Below, piece after piece: positions 44,580 through 56,279 of a stretch of DNA of 64,000 nucleotides. A model generated the notes under the pieces. It did no database searches. It worked only from the letters and a program-made list of their open reading frames with translations, and had not been told where the DNA came from. The translations under genes were made by a program, and so were the position numbers. The DNA comes from Bufo bufo (Eukaryota > Chordata > Amphibia > Anura > Bufonidae): NCBI RefSeq assembly GCF_905171765.1, contig NC_053392.1:372967963-373031962 (forward strand). The letters are read 5' to 3'. Numbering within the stretch: position 1 is the stretch's first letter; every line of letters begins with the position of its first letter.

Positions 44580-46183
44580 TCCAGATGTTTTTTTGGTAAC
44601 AGAATATGAGAAGTCAAATGACTGAGATAGAGCATCCGCCTTGATGTTCTTCTTGGCCAGGCAAAAGTGCAGCTCAAAATCAAAATGGGAGAAGAGTGCC
44701 CACCTGGCTTGGCGAGAGTTCAGACGCTGGGCTGTCTGCAGATATGTAAGGTTCTTGCGGTCGGTGAAGATTATTACTGTGTGCTGGGCCCCTTCCAATA
44801 GATAACGCCATTCTTCCAAGTTTTATGACCAGAAGCTCCCTGTCTCCTATATAGTAATTCCTCACAGCAGGGGAGAAGAGCTTGGTGGAGAATTCACATG
44901 TAAACATCTTTCCCTTGGAACCTTTTTGTAGTAAAACAGCACTGGCTCCTATGGAGGAGGTGTCCACTTCTATGTCGGTAGACATCGGGATGATGCAGAA
45001 CAGGTGCAGAAGCAAAAGACCTTTTTAATTGGATGAAGGCGGCCTCCGCCTCAGGAGTCCAGTCTCTGGCATTCACCCCTTTCATGGTAAGAGCGGAGAT
45101 CGGAGATGCAAGAGATGAAAAATTCGGGATGAACTGACGATAGAAAATAGCAAATCCAAGGAAGCACTGTATAGCACGAAGACCCTGTGGGCGGGGCCAG
45201 TCCATCACTGCATTCAATTTCTCCGGATCCATCTGCAACTTGGCATCTGAGATAATGTATCTGAGGAAGGGTACGGTAGATTTCTTAAAGATGCATTTTT
45301 CTAGTTTGGCATAAAGTCGATTTGCTCTCAACCGCTGTAAAACTAATCGTACATGCTTCCGGTGAGTGGTCAAATCAGGAGAATAGATTAGTATGTTGTC
45401 CAGGTACAATATCACGCAGACAAAGAGCAGGTCCTGGAAGATGTAATTTACCAACTCCTGGAATACCGCGGGAGCATTGCACAGACCGAAGGGCATGACG
45501 AGATACTCGTAGTGTCCATCACGAGTGTTCATAGCAGTCTTCCACTCATCGCCCTTTCGAATGCGGATAAAGTTGTATGCGCTGCGCAGGTCGAATTTTG
45601 TGAAGACCTTAGCTCCCTGTCAAAGAGTTCAGAAACTAGCGGAAGAGGGTATCAATTCTTGACTGTTACCTTATTCAGACTGCGATAGTCGATACAGGGC
45701 CGTAAGGAACCATCTTTCTTCTGCACAAAGAAGAACCCGGCACCGGCTGTTGACGTAGACTTTCGTATAAGCCCCCTCTCGAGATTCTCCTTGGCGTAAT
45801 CAGACATCGCTTGGGTCTTAGGAAGTGAGAGGGGGTAGGCTCGACTGCAAGGAGGAGTGGCCCCAGGCCGAAGGTCAATTGGACAATCATATGGACGATG
45901 TGGAGGCAGGCTCTCGACCTCTTTCTTACTGAAGACATCCGCAAAACTGGCGTACTGCTGCAAAAGTCCAGGCAGATCTTCAAGTACAGTAGGCGAGGTC
46001 GGACCTCTGATAAGCAAGTAGACTAGCAGGAATATCCCCAATGCAGAATTTTATTGGAGTGCCAGTCCAGAACTGGAGTGTGCAGACGCAGCCAGGGAAG
46101 ACCATAGATAACCGGATTCACGGACGCTGACAGCACATAGAAGGAGATCATCTCTGAATGCAGAACCACTATTTGCAACTTAA
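44580..46183 (-). pseudogene. Gypsy-3 Pol: protease end, RT and RNase H, broken
   Basis: Read right to left: SASVNPVIYGLPWLRLH (protease end), then RT with [14 protein letters not shown] and [20 protein letters not shown] (45652-46041). A frameshifted stretch near 45540-45650 follows, then HYEYLVMPFGLCNAPAVFQE and LYLDNILIYS (44894-45532). RNase H remains, in pieces, show IGDRELL and [10 protein letters not shown]. The RT active site reads YLDN instead of YLDD, a loss of a catalytic Asp. The sequence ends after a [13 protein letters not shown] segment, and nothing of the integrase remains. Confidence 0.88.
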
Positions 46184-46749
46184 AGGGGTATTCTCAACTC
46201 GCTTATTCATCCTTCCCTGCAGTCACTCTGCTGTTCACTTCCTGGTTTTCTGCAGATAATGCTGGGCGGGCTTAGGCAGCTAGAGTGAAGGCCGGCCACG
46301 GCTCCTTATGACATCACACTGAGCACTGAGTTCTTACGTGCTAGTTCATGTGAAGACTATGAGTCATCAGTCTGGCAGCCTACAGTGTCTGAGTCGCCTC
46401 CCCCCTGCTGTGGAATCCTCAGAGAGCTGTGATAAGTGAGCTCAGTGTACAATAACATGTCGCTCTTCTGAAAAGTTTTACACACAATGTCAGTCTGATC
46501 TTTTACAAACCAATTCTGTGCAGCAAACACTATAATTCCATATTATACCTTAGCTCTAAAGATTGTCAGCCAGTAGACTTATAACTGTGCATTTGATTCC
46601 CATAAAACATGACCATTCCCCACCCCCCAGCACTGATGCAGATTTCTTTCTATTACTGCTGTACTACAATTATGTATAAACCTTACACTATGTATATGTA
46701 TAGATGCATATATAGCTCAGAAACATGTTTCTTCTCCAGTCTCCTATCA
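46184..46749. other. left arm of the TTAA element
   Basis: 566 bp without a gene or tandem repeat. GC-rich near 46255-46320 (GGCCGGCCACGG), A/T-rich later. Nothing else recognised. Confidence 0.4.
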
Positions 46750-46907
46750 TAAGTTTGGCTCAAGGGCTTCCTATACAGCTCAGCTACATCTTTATTATAC
46801 TCTCCCACCATCCTTGAGGTTGATGGTCCACATATAAAGCTCTGCTACAACTCTTTATTCCACATTCCACCATTACTGAGGCTGACCATCCGCTTATACA
46901 GCTCTGC

Positions 46908-46950
<43 letters not shown>

Positions 46951-47056
46951 TGTCATTTCCACACTAGCACTGTAGCTGAACAGCCTCATACAGTTCTAGT
47001 TCATCTCTCTCTCTTTCACCATCACTGAGGCTGACCATCCGCTTATACAGCTCTGC

Positions 47057-47122
<66 letters not shown>
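46750..47122. repeat. ACAGCTCTGCTACAT minisatellite with (TA)n, left part
   Basis: Four or five loose units built on TTATACAGCTCTGCTACATC, CACCATCACTGAGGCTGACC. Two units run into (TA)n tracts at about 46909-46948 and 47058-47122. The array continues at 54067-54500 beyond the Tc1-like insertion, which used a TA inside a (TA)n tract. Confidence 0.8.
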
Positions 47123-47125
<3 letters not shown>

Positions 47126-47158
47126 TGCTCAAAAAAATAAAGGGAACACAAAAATAAC

Positions 47159-47688
47159 TGTCACGGATGGTGTACAGGAAACAAGACAATACCATATAAA
47201 CAATGTCTCTCTGGATCAACAACTAAGGAACAAAGGGAGACCCCTGCAATAGAGCTGCCGCTCTCCCTCACTGCTCAGCCTATGCGAACACCCCAAAGGT
47301 GGATGGCCGCATATCCACGTTCCTCGGCTATCTATTACCTGAAGACCCTACAATAGTGAAGGGACACGACCACCGTCTCCCTACACTGACACGGAGGGAG
47401 TCAGGGTCACCTGGATCCAGAAAAGACAAAAACATAAATACATAAACAGCACTTATCTGCAGACGACTGACGACTGAGAACTGGGAACAGCATGCACACA
47501 CACTCCAGGAAGTTGTATCAGCCGCACACTACTGCATTATGGGGAGGAACTTAAAGGGTAGCGATCAGTCTGACTGCATGACAGCTGAGATAGACTAACG
47601 AGATGAGAAACTAAACCAAAACAAAGAAATTCAAGGAGGAGGATCTGAGAAGCTCCAGTGAGCGCTTCTCAGCTGTCTGGCTGTGACA
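47159..47688 (-). repeat. Gypsy-2 3' LTR
   Basis: 530 bp, TGTCACGGATGG to GGCTGTGACA on the plus strand. It is preceded (on the element strand) by the purine tract CTAGAGGGAGGGATAC. It carries GCGGCTGATA on the minus strand. Confidence 0.94.
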
Positions 47689-48398
47689 GTATCCCTCCCT
47701 CTAGGAGTGGACTCCGGACACTCAGGGCCCACCTTCTCAGGATGGTACCTATGGAAAGCCCTGATGAGACGAGAGGCCTTAATGTCCATCACTGGGACCC
47801 ACATCCTCTCCTCAGGACCATAACCCTCCCAATGAACGAGGTACTGGAGGGAACCGCGGACAAGACGAGAATCCACAATCCTAGAGACCTGAAATTCAAG
47901 ATTTCCATCAACCATAATCGGAGGAGGAGGCAAAGGCGAGGGTACAATAGGTTGAACATAAGGTTTCAATAAGGACTTATGAAAAACATTATGGATCTTC
48001 CAAGTCTGAGGAAGATCAAGACGGTAGGCAACAGGATTGATGACAGACAGGATCTTGTAAGGCCCAATAAACCTAGGACCCAACTTCCAGGAGGGAACCT
48101 TCAATTTGATATTCTTGGTAGACAACCACACCAGATCACCAACATTCAGGTCCGGACCAGGCACACGTCTCTTATCCGCCACACGCTTATATCTCTCACT
48201 CATGCTCTTTAGATTATCCTGAATCTTTTGCCAAATAGATGACAAAGACGAGGAGAATCTGTCCTCATCAGGCAAACCAGAAGAGCCCTCTCCCGAGAAA
48301 GTCCCAAACTGCGGATGGAACCCATATGCACCAAAAAATGGTGACTTATCAGAGGACTCCTGACGATGGTTATTTAAAGCAAACTCAGCAAGGGACAA
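47631..48398 (-). pseudogene. Gypsy-2 integrase C-terminal part with chromodomain
   Basis: 255 open residues starting at MSLAEFALNNHRQESS, in the same frame as the upstream pol part and separated from it by a single TAG (48408-48410). It contains the integrase C-terminal region (SWKLGPRFIGPYKIL) and a chromodomain (RIVDSRLVRGSLQYLVHWEG, ERMWVPVMDI). The end of the frame reads into the 3' LTR, as in Gypsy-1. Confidence 0.9.
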
Positions 48399-48407
48399 AA
48401 AAGAACA

Positions 48408-50921
48408 CTAATCCTCCTGATTCTCCGCCACAAAACAGCGCAGATATGTCTCCAGATTCTGATTGACGCGCTCTGTCTGGCCATTCGACTGCGGATGGAA
48501 AGCAGAAGAGAATGACAACCGAACCCCCAAGCGAGAACAGAAAGCCTTCCAGAATCTGGAAACAAACTGCGTGCCCCTATCAGAGACTATGTCTGAAGGA
48601 ATCCCATGCAATTTGACAATGTGGTCAATAAATGCCTGCGCCAGCGTCTTAGCATTGGGCAAACCAGGGAAAGGGATAAAATGCACCATTTTGCTAAAAC
48701 GGTCCACCACCACCAGAATGACAGACTTCCCCGAGGAACGAGGCAAGTCCGTTATGAAGTCCATGGACAGATGTGTCCAAGGACGGGAAGGAATGGGCAA
48801 AGGAAGGAGAGGACCTGATGGCCGTGAATGAGGGACCTTGGCATGAGCGCAAGTCTCGCAAGCTGCCACAAAACCCTCAACCGACTTACGAAGCGCAGGC
48901 CACCAGAATCTCTGAGCGATGAGATCCAGTGTGGCTCTTGCCCCCGGGTGCCCAGCAAGGACCGTGTCGTGGTGTTCTTTAAAAATCTTGTGTCTCAAAG
49001 CGAGAGGCACAAACAACCTCCCAGGAGGACAAAGATCAGGAGCTTCTGACTGGGCTGCCTGCACCTCTGCCTCCAATTCAGGAAAAAGAGCAGAGACCAC
49101 CACACCTTCAGCCAAAATGGGACCCGGGTCTTCAAAATTCCCACCTCCTGGAAAACAACGTGACAGGGCATCTGCCTTCACATTCTTAACCCCAGGGCGG
49201 AACGTAACAACAAAATTAAACCTTGAAAAGAACAAAGACCATCTGGCCTGTCTCGGGTTTAGACGCTTGGCTGACTCCAAATAGGCCAGATTTTTATGGT
49301 CAGTAAACACGGTAATAGGGTGTCTGGCTCCCTCTAGCCAATGGCGCCATTCCTCAAAAGCCAACTTGATGGCCAACAATTCCCTATCTCCCACATCATA
49401 ATTTCTCTCTGCGGAGGAGAGTTTCTTTGAGAAAAAGGCACACGGTTGCCATTTGGCAGGAGAGGAACCCTGAGACAAGACCGCACCCACCCTTACCTCA
49501 GAAGCATCAACCTCAACTATGAAGGGTAACGAAATATCAGGTTGTACTAGGATGGGAGCGGAAGCAAAACTCTCCTTGATATTAGAAAAGGCCTTACGCA
49601 CCTCTACCGACCAGGAAGAAAAATCTACCCCCTTTCTGGTCATATCAGTGAGTGGTTTAACAACAGAGGAATAATTCAAAATAAATTTCCTGTAATAATT
49701 GGCAAAGCCCAAAAAACGCATCAGCGCCTTCTGGTTCTCAGGAAGCTCCCACTCAAGCACAGCGCGGACCTTCTCGGGGTCCATGCGAAAACCAGAAGCG
49801 GAGACAAGAAACCCCAGAAATTGGATTTCTGGAACCGCAAACACACATTTTTCCAGTTTCGCATATAATTTATTCTCCCGCAGAATGAGCAAGACCTGAC
49901 GTAAGTGTTCCTTATGAGTCTTGAAATCAGGAGAAAAAATCAAAATGTCATCCAAATACACTAATACAAATTTTCCCATCAAATGATAAAAAATGCTGTT
50001 GACGAAATGCTGAAAAACGGCTGGGGCATTCATCAAACCAAAAGGCATAACCAAATTCTCAAAATGGCCCTCAGGGGTATTGAAAGCCGTCTTCCATTCG
50101 TCTCCTTCTCTGACCCTAACCAGGTTGTATGCCCCGCTTAGGTCTAATTTGGAAAAGACTTTAGCCCCAACAACCTGGTTAAACAGGTCCGGGATCAGAG
50201 GAAGCGGATAAGGATCACGAATAGTGATACTGTTCAGCTCCCTGAAATCCAGACAAGGTCTTAAAGAACCATCTTTTTTCTTAACAAAGAAAAAACCAGC
50301 GGCAACAGGTGACTTCGAGGGTCGTATGTGTCCTTTTCTCAAACTCTCAGAGATATAAGCCCGCATAGCGACCCTCTCAGGTTGGGAGAGATTGTATAAA
50401 CGAGATTTAGGCAGCTTGGCGCCTGGGATGAGATTAATAGGGCAATCATACTCCCTGTGCGGAGGCAAACCCCGAACTCCAACCTCAGAGAAGACATCCA
50501 AAAATTCAGAGAGGAAAGGTGGTACAGTCTTAGTAGAAACCTCAGAAACAGATGTTATGAGGCAATTCTCTCTGCAAAAGTTACTCCAACCATTTATTTG
50601 CCTCGCTTGCCAATCAATGGTGGGGTTATGTTTAGTGAGCCAGGGTAGCCCCAACACTAGAGGAGTAGGCAAACCGCTAAGGACGAAACATGACACATCC
50701 TCAACATGAGCATCACTCACAATTAAACGGATATTGTGAACTATGCCCTTTAATGATTTCTGAGAAAGTGGAGCTGAATCAATAGCAAAAACAGGAATAT
50801 CCCTTCCCAAAGTGCATACCTGGAAACCATGAGTTATTGAAAATTGATTATCAATGAGGTTGACAGCTGCTCCACTATCCACAAAAATCTCACAAAAAAT
50901 GCTCTTGCTCTCTAGCGCCAC
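48408..50921 (-). pseudogene. Gypsy-2 Pol: protease, RT, RNase H, integrase core
   Basis: 837 residues are open from the first Met at 50921. The frame is actually open from just after the stop at 51030. Retropepsin shows the intact FVDSGAAVNLID. RT has [20 protein letters not shown] and VYLDDILIFS. RNase H has VDASEVRVGAVLSQ, DRELLAIKLAF and FTDHKNL. Integrase has HPGARATLDLIAQRFWWP and CETC of the zinc region, then SMDFITDLP, SDRGTQFVS and HPQSNGQTERVNQ for the DDE triad. The only break is the TAG at 48408-48410 before the last part of the integrase. All catalytic residues visible in this part are present, unlike Gypsy-1, where the protease Asp is lost. Confidence 0.94.
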
Positions 50922-51029
50922 CCTAGCAGGCAGGACAAAACGGGAACTACAAGCAAACGGAAAACCTTCAATTTCCGCCTCAACCCTGCCAATAGTAACA
51001 GACGGAACATTTTTAAAAGATTTTTTCCT

Positions 51030-51905
51030 TTATGTCTCTTTATTACTCCCAGAAAACTGCCTGAATCTCCTTGAGGGACAAACATTTGCCAAATGATTTA
51101 TACCTCCACAACAAAAACAAACCCTCCCATGCGGGCTGAATCTTCTATTGTCAGAGGCAATCAACCCCAGCTGCATGGGCTCCTGCTCAGAAGGGGCTGA
51201 CAGCGACTGAGACTCCTGCGCACAGAGTGAGACAGCTGCACTGTTCCGAGACTGAGTAGGACAGGAAGGAGAGATCTCTCGTCTCTCTCTAAGACGCCTG
51301 TCAATACGAACGGCCTGAGACATAGCAGAGTCCAAGGAGATAGGCCTCTCATGAAAGGAAAATGCATCTTTCAATCCCTCTGAAAGACCATGGCAAAATT
51401 GACTTCGGAGTGCAGCATCATTCCAACCAGTATCAGCTGCCCATCTCCGAAATTCGGAGCAGTATATCTCTGCGGATTGTTTACCCTGGCATAACAGACG
51501 TAGTCTAGACTCAGCCAGAGCAATGCGATCCGGATCATCATATATCTGACCCAGGGCTAAAAAGAATTCATCCACTGAGCGGAGGGGCCGTGCCCCCTCC
51601 GGTAGCGAAAAGGCCCAAGACTGAGCGTTACCCCTGAGCAGTGATACAATGATCCCCACCCTCCGTTCTTCATCACCAGAAGAATGGGGAAGAAGGTGAA
51701 AATGGAGTTTGCAAGCCTCTTTTAAACGCACAAAATTCTCACTACCCCCAGAGAACGTATCCGGGAGCGAGATCTTGGGCTCAGCACAAACTCCATGAAC
51801 GCAAGCTGAACCGGTCACTTGAAACTGAGAAAAAATCCTACGGAGATCAGCTACCTCCAATGAAAGACCCTGGAGGCGTTCAGCCAAAAGTGAAACCGGA
51901 TCCAT
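51030..51905 (-). pseudogene. Gypsy-2 Gag with zinc knuckle, ended by a premature stop
   Basis: Starts MDPVSLLAERLQGL at 51905 by comparison with Gypsy-1. An upstream in-frame Met (51977) lies inside the LTR and is unlikely to be used. Capsid-like region as in Gypsy-1, then a basic stretch and a CCHC zinc knuckle CFCCGGINHLANVC. A TAA at 51030-51032 sits where Gypsy-1 has a sense codon, and the frame then continues into pol. About 290 residues. Gag and Pol were therefore one frame in this family. Confidence 0.93.
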
Positions 51906-51921
51906 GCTTGAGACGGTTTTG

Positions 51922-51931
51922 GCGGCTGATA
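51922..51931 (-). promoter_or_regulatory. Gypsy-2 putative self-primer binding site
   Basis: Minus strand TATCAGCCGC, one base inside the 5' LTR boundary. It is exactly complementary to GCGGCTGATA in the LTR (52290-52299, minus strand). It differs from Gypsy-1 at one position, and the LTR site carries the matching change. Confidence 0.65.
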
Positions 51932-51932
51932 A

Positions 51933-52462
51933 TGTCACGGATGGTGTACAGGAAACAAGACAATACCATATAAACAATGTCTCTCTGGATCAACAACTAA
52001 GGAACAAAGGGAGACCCCTGCAATAGAGCTGCCGCTCTCCCTCACTGCTCAGCCTATGCGAACACCCCAAAGGTGGATGGCCGCATATCCACGTTCCTCG
52101 GCTATCTATTACCTGAAGACCCTACAATAGTGAAGGGACACGACCACCGGCTCCCTACACTGACACGGAGGGAGTCAGGGTCACCTGGATCCAGAAAAGA
52201 CAAAAACATAAATACATAAACAGCACTTATCTGCAGACGACTGACGACTGAGAACTGGGAACAGCATGCACACACACTCCAGGAAGTTGTATCAGCCGCA
52301 CACTACTGCATTATGGGGAGGAACTTAAAGGGTAGCGATCAGTCTGACTGCATGACAGCTGAGATAGACTAACGAGATGAGAAACTAAACCAAAACAAAG
52401 AAATTCAAGGAGGAGGATCTGAGAAGCTCCTGTGAGCGCTTCTCAGCTGTCTGGCTGTGACA
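51933..52462 (-). repeat. Gypsy-2 5' LTR
   Basis: 530 bp, near-identical to 47159-47688. Differences seen: CCACCGGCTCC against CCACCGTCTCC, and AGCTCCTGTG against AGCTCCAGTG. On the minus strand CTTTAAG lies about 30 nt before GCGGCTGATA, as in Gypsy-1. Confidence 0.94.
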
Positions 52463-52717
52463 ATAACACATCCTAGATCTGAATTGATTAAATATTCTTC
52501 TGAAATACTTTATTCTTTAGATAGTTGAATGTGCTGACAACAAAAATCACAAAAAAAAAAAAAATGGAAATCAAATTTTTTAACACATGGAGGTCTGGAT
52601 TTAGAGTTACACTCAAAATTAAAGTGGAAAAACACACTACAGGCTGATCCAACTTTGATGTAATGTCCTTAAAACAAGTCAAAATGAGGCTCAGTAGTGT
52701 GTGTGGCCTCCACGTGC

Positions 52718-53716
52718 CTATATGACCTCCCTACAACGCCTGTGCATGCTCCTGATGAGGTGGCGGACGGTCTCCTGAGGGATCTCCTCCCACACCTGGA
52801 CTAAAGCATTTGCCAACTCCTGGACAGTCTGTGGTGCAACGTGACGTTGGTGGATAGAGCGAGACATGATGTCCCAGATGTGCTCAATTGGATTCAGGTC
52901 TGGGGAACGGGCGGGCCAGTCCATAGCATCAATGCCTTCGTCTTGCAGGAACTGCTGACACACTCCAGCCACATGAGGTCTAGCATTGTCTTGCATTAGG
53001 AGGAACCCAGGGCCAACCGCACCAGCATATGGTCTCACAAGGAGTCTGAGGATCTCATCTCGGTACCTAATGGCAGTCAGGCTCCCTCTGGCGAGCACAA
53101 GGAGGGCTGTGCGGCCCTCCAAAGAAATGCCACCCCACACCATTACTGACCCAATGCCAAACCGGTCATGCTGGAGGATGTTGCAGGCAGCAGAACGTTC
53201 TCCATGGCGTCTCCAGACTCTGTCACGTCTGTCACATGTGCTCAGTGTGAACCTGCTTTCATCTGTGAAGAGCACAGGGCGCCAGTGGCGAATTTGCCAA
53301 TCTTGGTGTTCTGTGGCAAATGCCAAACATCCTGCACGGTGTTGGGCTGTAAGCACAACCCCCACCTGTGGATGTCTGGCACTCATATCACCCTCATGGA
53401 GTCTGTTTCTGACCGTTTGAGCAGACACATGCACATTTGTGGCCTGCTGGAGGTCATTTTGCAGGGCTTTGGCAGTGCTCCTCCTGTTCCTCCTTGCACA
53501 AAGGCGGAGGTAGCAGTCCTGCTGCTGGGTTGTTGCCCTCCTACGGCCTCCTCCACGTCTCCTGATGTACTGGCCTGTCTCCTGGTAGCGCCTCCATGCT
53601 CTGGACACTACGCTGACAGACACAGCAAACCTTCTTGCCACAGCTCGCATTGATGTGCCATCCTGGATAAGCTGCACTACCTGAGCCACTTGTGTGGGTT
53701 GTAGACTCCGTCTCAT
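52718..53716 (-). CDS. Tc1-like transposase, nearly intact
   Basis: Cut-and-paste DNA transposase. I chose the Met at 53716 ([15 protein letters not shown]) because it starts the helix-turn-helix region. An in-frame Met 15 codons upstream (53761) also exists. N-terminal paired-type HTH DNA-binding region with [20 protein letters not shown], a basic linker ([10 protein letters not shown]) and a second HTH ([16 protein letters not shown]). The catalytic core follows with FTDESRF (first Asp), [24 protein letters not shown] (second Asp) and [14 protein letters not shown] (Glu): a DDE triad with 34 residues between the last two acidic residues. It ends RRCREVI at a TAG (52718). The same frame would run eight more codons to a TGA, so the last residues appear to be lost by a nonsense change. 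All catalytic residues are present. Confidence 0.94.
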   Translation of the reverse strand: MRRSLQPTQVAQVVQLIQDGTSMRAVARRFAVSVSVVSRAWRRYQETGQYIRRRGGGRRRATTQQQDCYLRLCARRNRRSTAKALQNDLQQATNVHVSAQTVRNRLHEGDMSARHPQVGVVLTAQHRAGCLAFATEHQDWQIRHWRPVLFTDESRFTLSTCDRRDRVWRRHGERSAACNILQHDRFGIGSVMVWGGISLEGRTALLVLARGSLTAIRYRDEILRLLVRPYAGAVGPGFLLMQDNARPHVAGVCQQFLQDEGIDAMDWPARSPDLNPIEHIWDIMSRSIHQRHVAPQTVQELANALVQVWEEIPQETVRHLIRSMHRRCREVI

Positions 53717-54013
53717 GCTACCACTAGAGTGAAAGCACCGCCAGCATTCAAAAGTGACCAAAATATCAGCCAGGAAGCATAGGAACTGAGAAGTGGTCTG
53801 TGGTTACCACCTGCAGAACCACTCCTTTATTGGGGGTGTCTTGCTAATTGCCTATAATTTCCACCTGTTGTTTATCCCATTTGCTCAACAGCATGTGAAA
53901 TTGATTGTCACTCAGTGTTGCTTCCTAAGTGGACAGTTTGATTTCACAGAAGTGTGATTGACTTGGAGTTACATTGTGTTGTTTAAGTGTTCCCTTTATT
54001 TTTTTGAGCAGTG

Positions 54014-54071
<58 letters not shown>

Positions 54072-54500
54072 ATTTCCAAACTAGCACTGTTGCTGAACAA
54101 CTTTTTATACAGCTTTGCTACATCTGTCTCCCCCTCCACCACTTGCATTTTTGATGAAACGCTTCCTATACAGCTCTGCTACATCTGTCTCTACCACTAG
54201 CACTGTGGCTGATCAACTTCTTATACAGCATTGCTACATCTGTCTCCCCCTCCAGCACTAGAATTTTGGATGAAAAGCTTCCTATACAGCTCTGCTACAT
54301 CTGTCTCCCCCTCCAGCACTAGTGGCTGATCAACTTCATATACAGCACTGTTACATCTGTCTCCCCCTCCAGCACTAGAATTTTGGATGAAAAGCTTCCT
54401 ATACAGCTCTGCTACATCTGTCTCCCCCTCCACCACTAGCATTGTGGATGAAAAGCTTCCTATACAGCCCTTCTACATCTGTCTTCCTCTACACTACCAG
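54014..54500. repeat. (TA)n and ACAGCTCTGCTACAT minisatellite, right part
   Basis: (TA)n at 54014-54067, then about seven units of 60-63 bp: TATACAGCTCTGCTACATCT, GTCTCCCCCTCCACCACTAG, CATTGTGGATGAAAAGCTTC. It continues the array at 46750-47122. Confidence 0.85.
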
Positions 54501-54799
54501 GACCTCCACTTCATAATGTCCTATGGAGGGACACAGGGGACGCCAATATGGAATAGAGGAACACTGAGTTTCATGAATTAGACACCTATAATGAAATATA
54601 GTGTACATGAAGACAGATGTAGCAGAGCTGTATAAGAAGATCAACGTACATGAAGATCAAACAGAATTTGAGAAAGAGGGTGTGCGGGAGAAGTATCGGA
54701 GGACCAGGACAACTTCAAAATAGGTGAGTATCATTTTTATTTGAATAAATGCACCACCAAATCCACCAACGATTTTACATTAGATTACAATAATGGAAT
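54501..54799. other. non-coding segment of the TTAA element
   Basis: No gene, RNA or regular repeat seen. An inverted fragment ACAGATGTAGCAGAGCTGTA (about 54614) is a reversed piece of the neighbouring minisatellite unit. Confidence 0.4.
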
Positions 54800-55440
54800 T
54801 CAGGATGAACTCCTTTATGGAATGGAGCAACATAGGGGGAAGACGTTATGGAGTGGAGGGACAAAGGGGACACCATTATGGAATGGAGGGACACAGGGGA
54901 CGCCATTATAGAATGGAGGGACACAGAGGGGACGCCATTATGGAATGGAGGGACACAGGGGGATGCCATTATAGAATGGAGGGACACAGAGGGGACGCCA
55001 TTATAGAATGTAGGGACACAGAGGGGACGCCATTATAGAATGGAGGGACACAGAGGGGACGCCATTATAGAATGTAGGGACACAGAGGGGACGCCATTAT
55101 AGAATGGAGGGACACAGAGGGGACGCCATTATAGAATGGAGGGACACAGAGGGGACGCCATTATAGAATGGAGGGACACAGAGGGGACGCCATTATAGAA
55201 TGGAGGGACACAGAGGGGACGCCATTATAGAATGGAGGGACACAGAGGGGACGCCATTATAGAATGGAGGGACACAGAGGGGACGCCATTATAGAATGGA
55301 GGGACACAGGGGATGCCATTATAGAATGGAGGGACACAGAGGGGATGACATTCTGAAGTCTAGGGATACAGGGGACGCCATTATGGAGTGAAAGGACACA
55401 GAGTGGAGGACATTATGAAGTAGAGGGACAAAGGGGACGC
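54800..55440. repeat. 33-bp minisatellite (GGACGCCATTATAGAATGGA)
   Basis: About eighteen units of 30-33 bp. The central stretch 55000-55300 is almost perfect: GACGCCATTATAGAATGGAG followed by GGACACAGAGGGG. The edges are degenerate (GACATTCTGAAGTCTAGGGA). Confidence 0.93.
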
Positions 55441-55620
55441 AATGTCCCTCCATTCTCTCAACATCATAATGTCCTCCTCTCTGTGTCCCCTCACTCCATA
55501 ATGGCGTCCATGTATCACTACACTTCAGAATGTCACCCCCTCTATGTCCCTCCATTCAATGTCACCCCCCTCTATGTCCTTCCATTCAATGTCACCCCCT
55601 CTATGTCCTTCCATTCAATA
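55441..55620. repeat. inverted, degenerate copies of the 33-bp minisatellite
   Basis: TGTCCCTCCATTC, CTCTGTGTCCCCTC and CCATAATGGCGTCC are the reverse complement of the units at 54800-55440. They are followed by three units of CTCTATGTCC(T/C)TCCATTCAA. The two arrays face each other around about 55440. Confidence 0.8.
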
Positions 55621-56279
55621 ATGCTCTATGAACACAACCAGAACTGAGCAGCCATAAATCCCCCACAGCTCCATTGCTGTAGTCCAGAGTCTGACCCCAT
55701 CCTGCCTCATGTCCTCTGCTCCTACCCCTCTCTGCTCCTGCAGATGAAGGCACAAAGGAATAGAGCGGCCGCCCGGCGCTGATCTTTATTTCTTTGTGCT
55801 GCGTCCAAAACGGAGCTGCGCATGCAATGGATTTCACACATGTTGGCATACCCACACGACATAAAAAAATACTGAAGAAATTTAGCTTTATTGTGAACGT
55901 AATTAACATGTTTATTTTAAAATAAACTTCAAATCAACAGGCAAAAAATAAGAAAAATTAGAATAGTAGTGTTATATTTAATTTACTTGACAAAAATGTT
56001 TATTTTCTAAAGAGATGTCTTCAAACCAAGTCTTCCTTTGGAGGACGTTCAATCGGTGCAATATTTTTTGGTAAAGCTGGCAAGGCTGATTGCCATGTCG
56101 ATTTGATTTTTCCCTCTGCAAATTAATAAAATAAAAATAATCACGTTACTAAGAACTTTTTGAGTGCCCCTGTGAAATAACTAGCACGGGGCACTGTGCT
56201 GGTCCAGTAAGACTTATTCATGTCAATATATAGTAGTGAAATCTATGACATTTCACCTGAGTTCTACCGCACATTACTA
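55621..56279. other. non-coding segment of the TTAA element
   Basis: No gene recognised. A/T-rich between 55860 and 56160. No terminal repeats or target duplications found. Confidence 0.4.

Larger units (their letters stand above)
47159..52462 (-). mobile_element. Gypsy-2: full-length Ty3/gypsy chromovirus
   Basis: 5304 bp with two 530-bp LTRs and a perfect 5-bp target duplication ATAAC (47154-47158 and 52463-52467). It is inserted near the left inverted repeat of the Tc1-like element. The LTRs differ at only about two sites that I can see, so it appears younger than Gypsy-1. It has the same gene order as Gypsy-1. The LTR outer parts have diverged but the coding parts are nearly identical. 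Confidence 0.95.
47123..54013 (-). mobile_element. Tc1-like (IS630/Tc1/mariner) DNA transposon, split by Gypsy-2
   Basis: Terminal inverted repeats CACTGCTCAAAAAAATAAAG plus GGAACAC at both ends (47123-47149 and complement ending 54013). TA follows the right end. The left flank reads TG, a probable decayed TA. Without Gypsy-2 and one 5-bp duplication it is 1.58 kb, a normal size for a Tc1-type element. It encodes one transposase. This family is known to be widespread in fishes and amphibians. Confidence 0.92.

Noticed and set aside
46909..54067. (TA)n tracts as features of the Tc1-like element
   Set aside because: They lie in the flanking minisatellite and served as TA targets. They are outside the inverted repeats.
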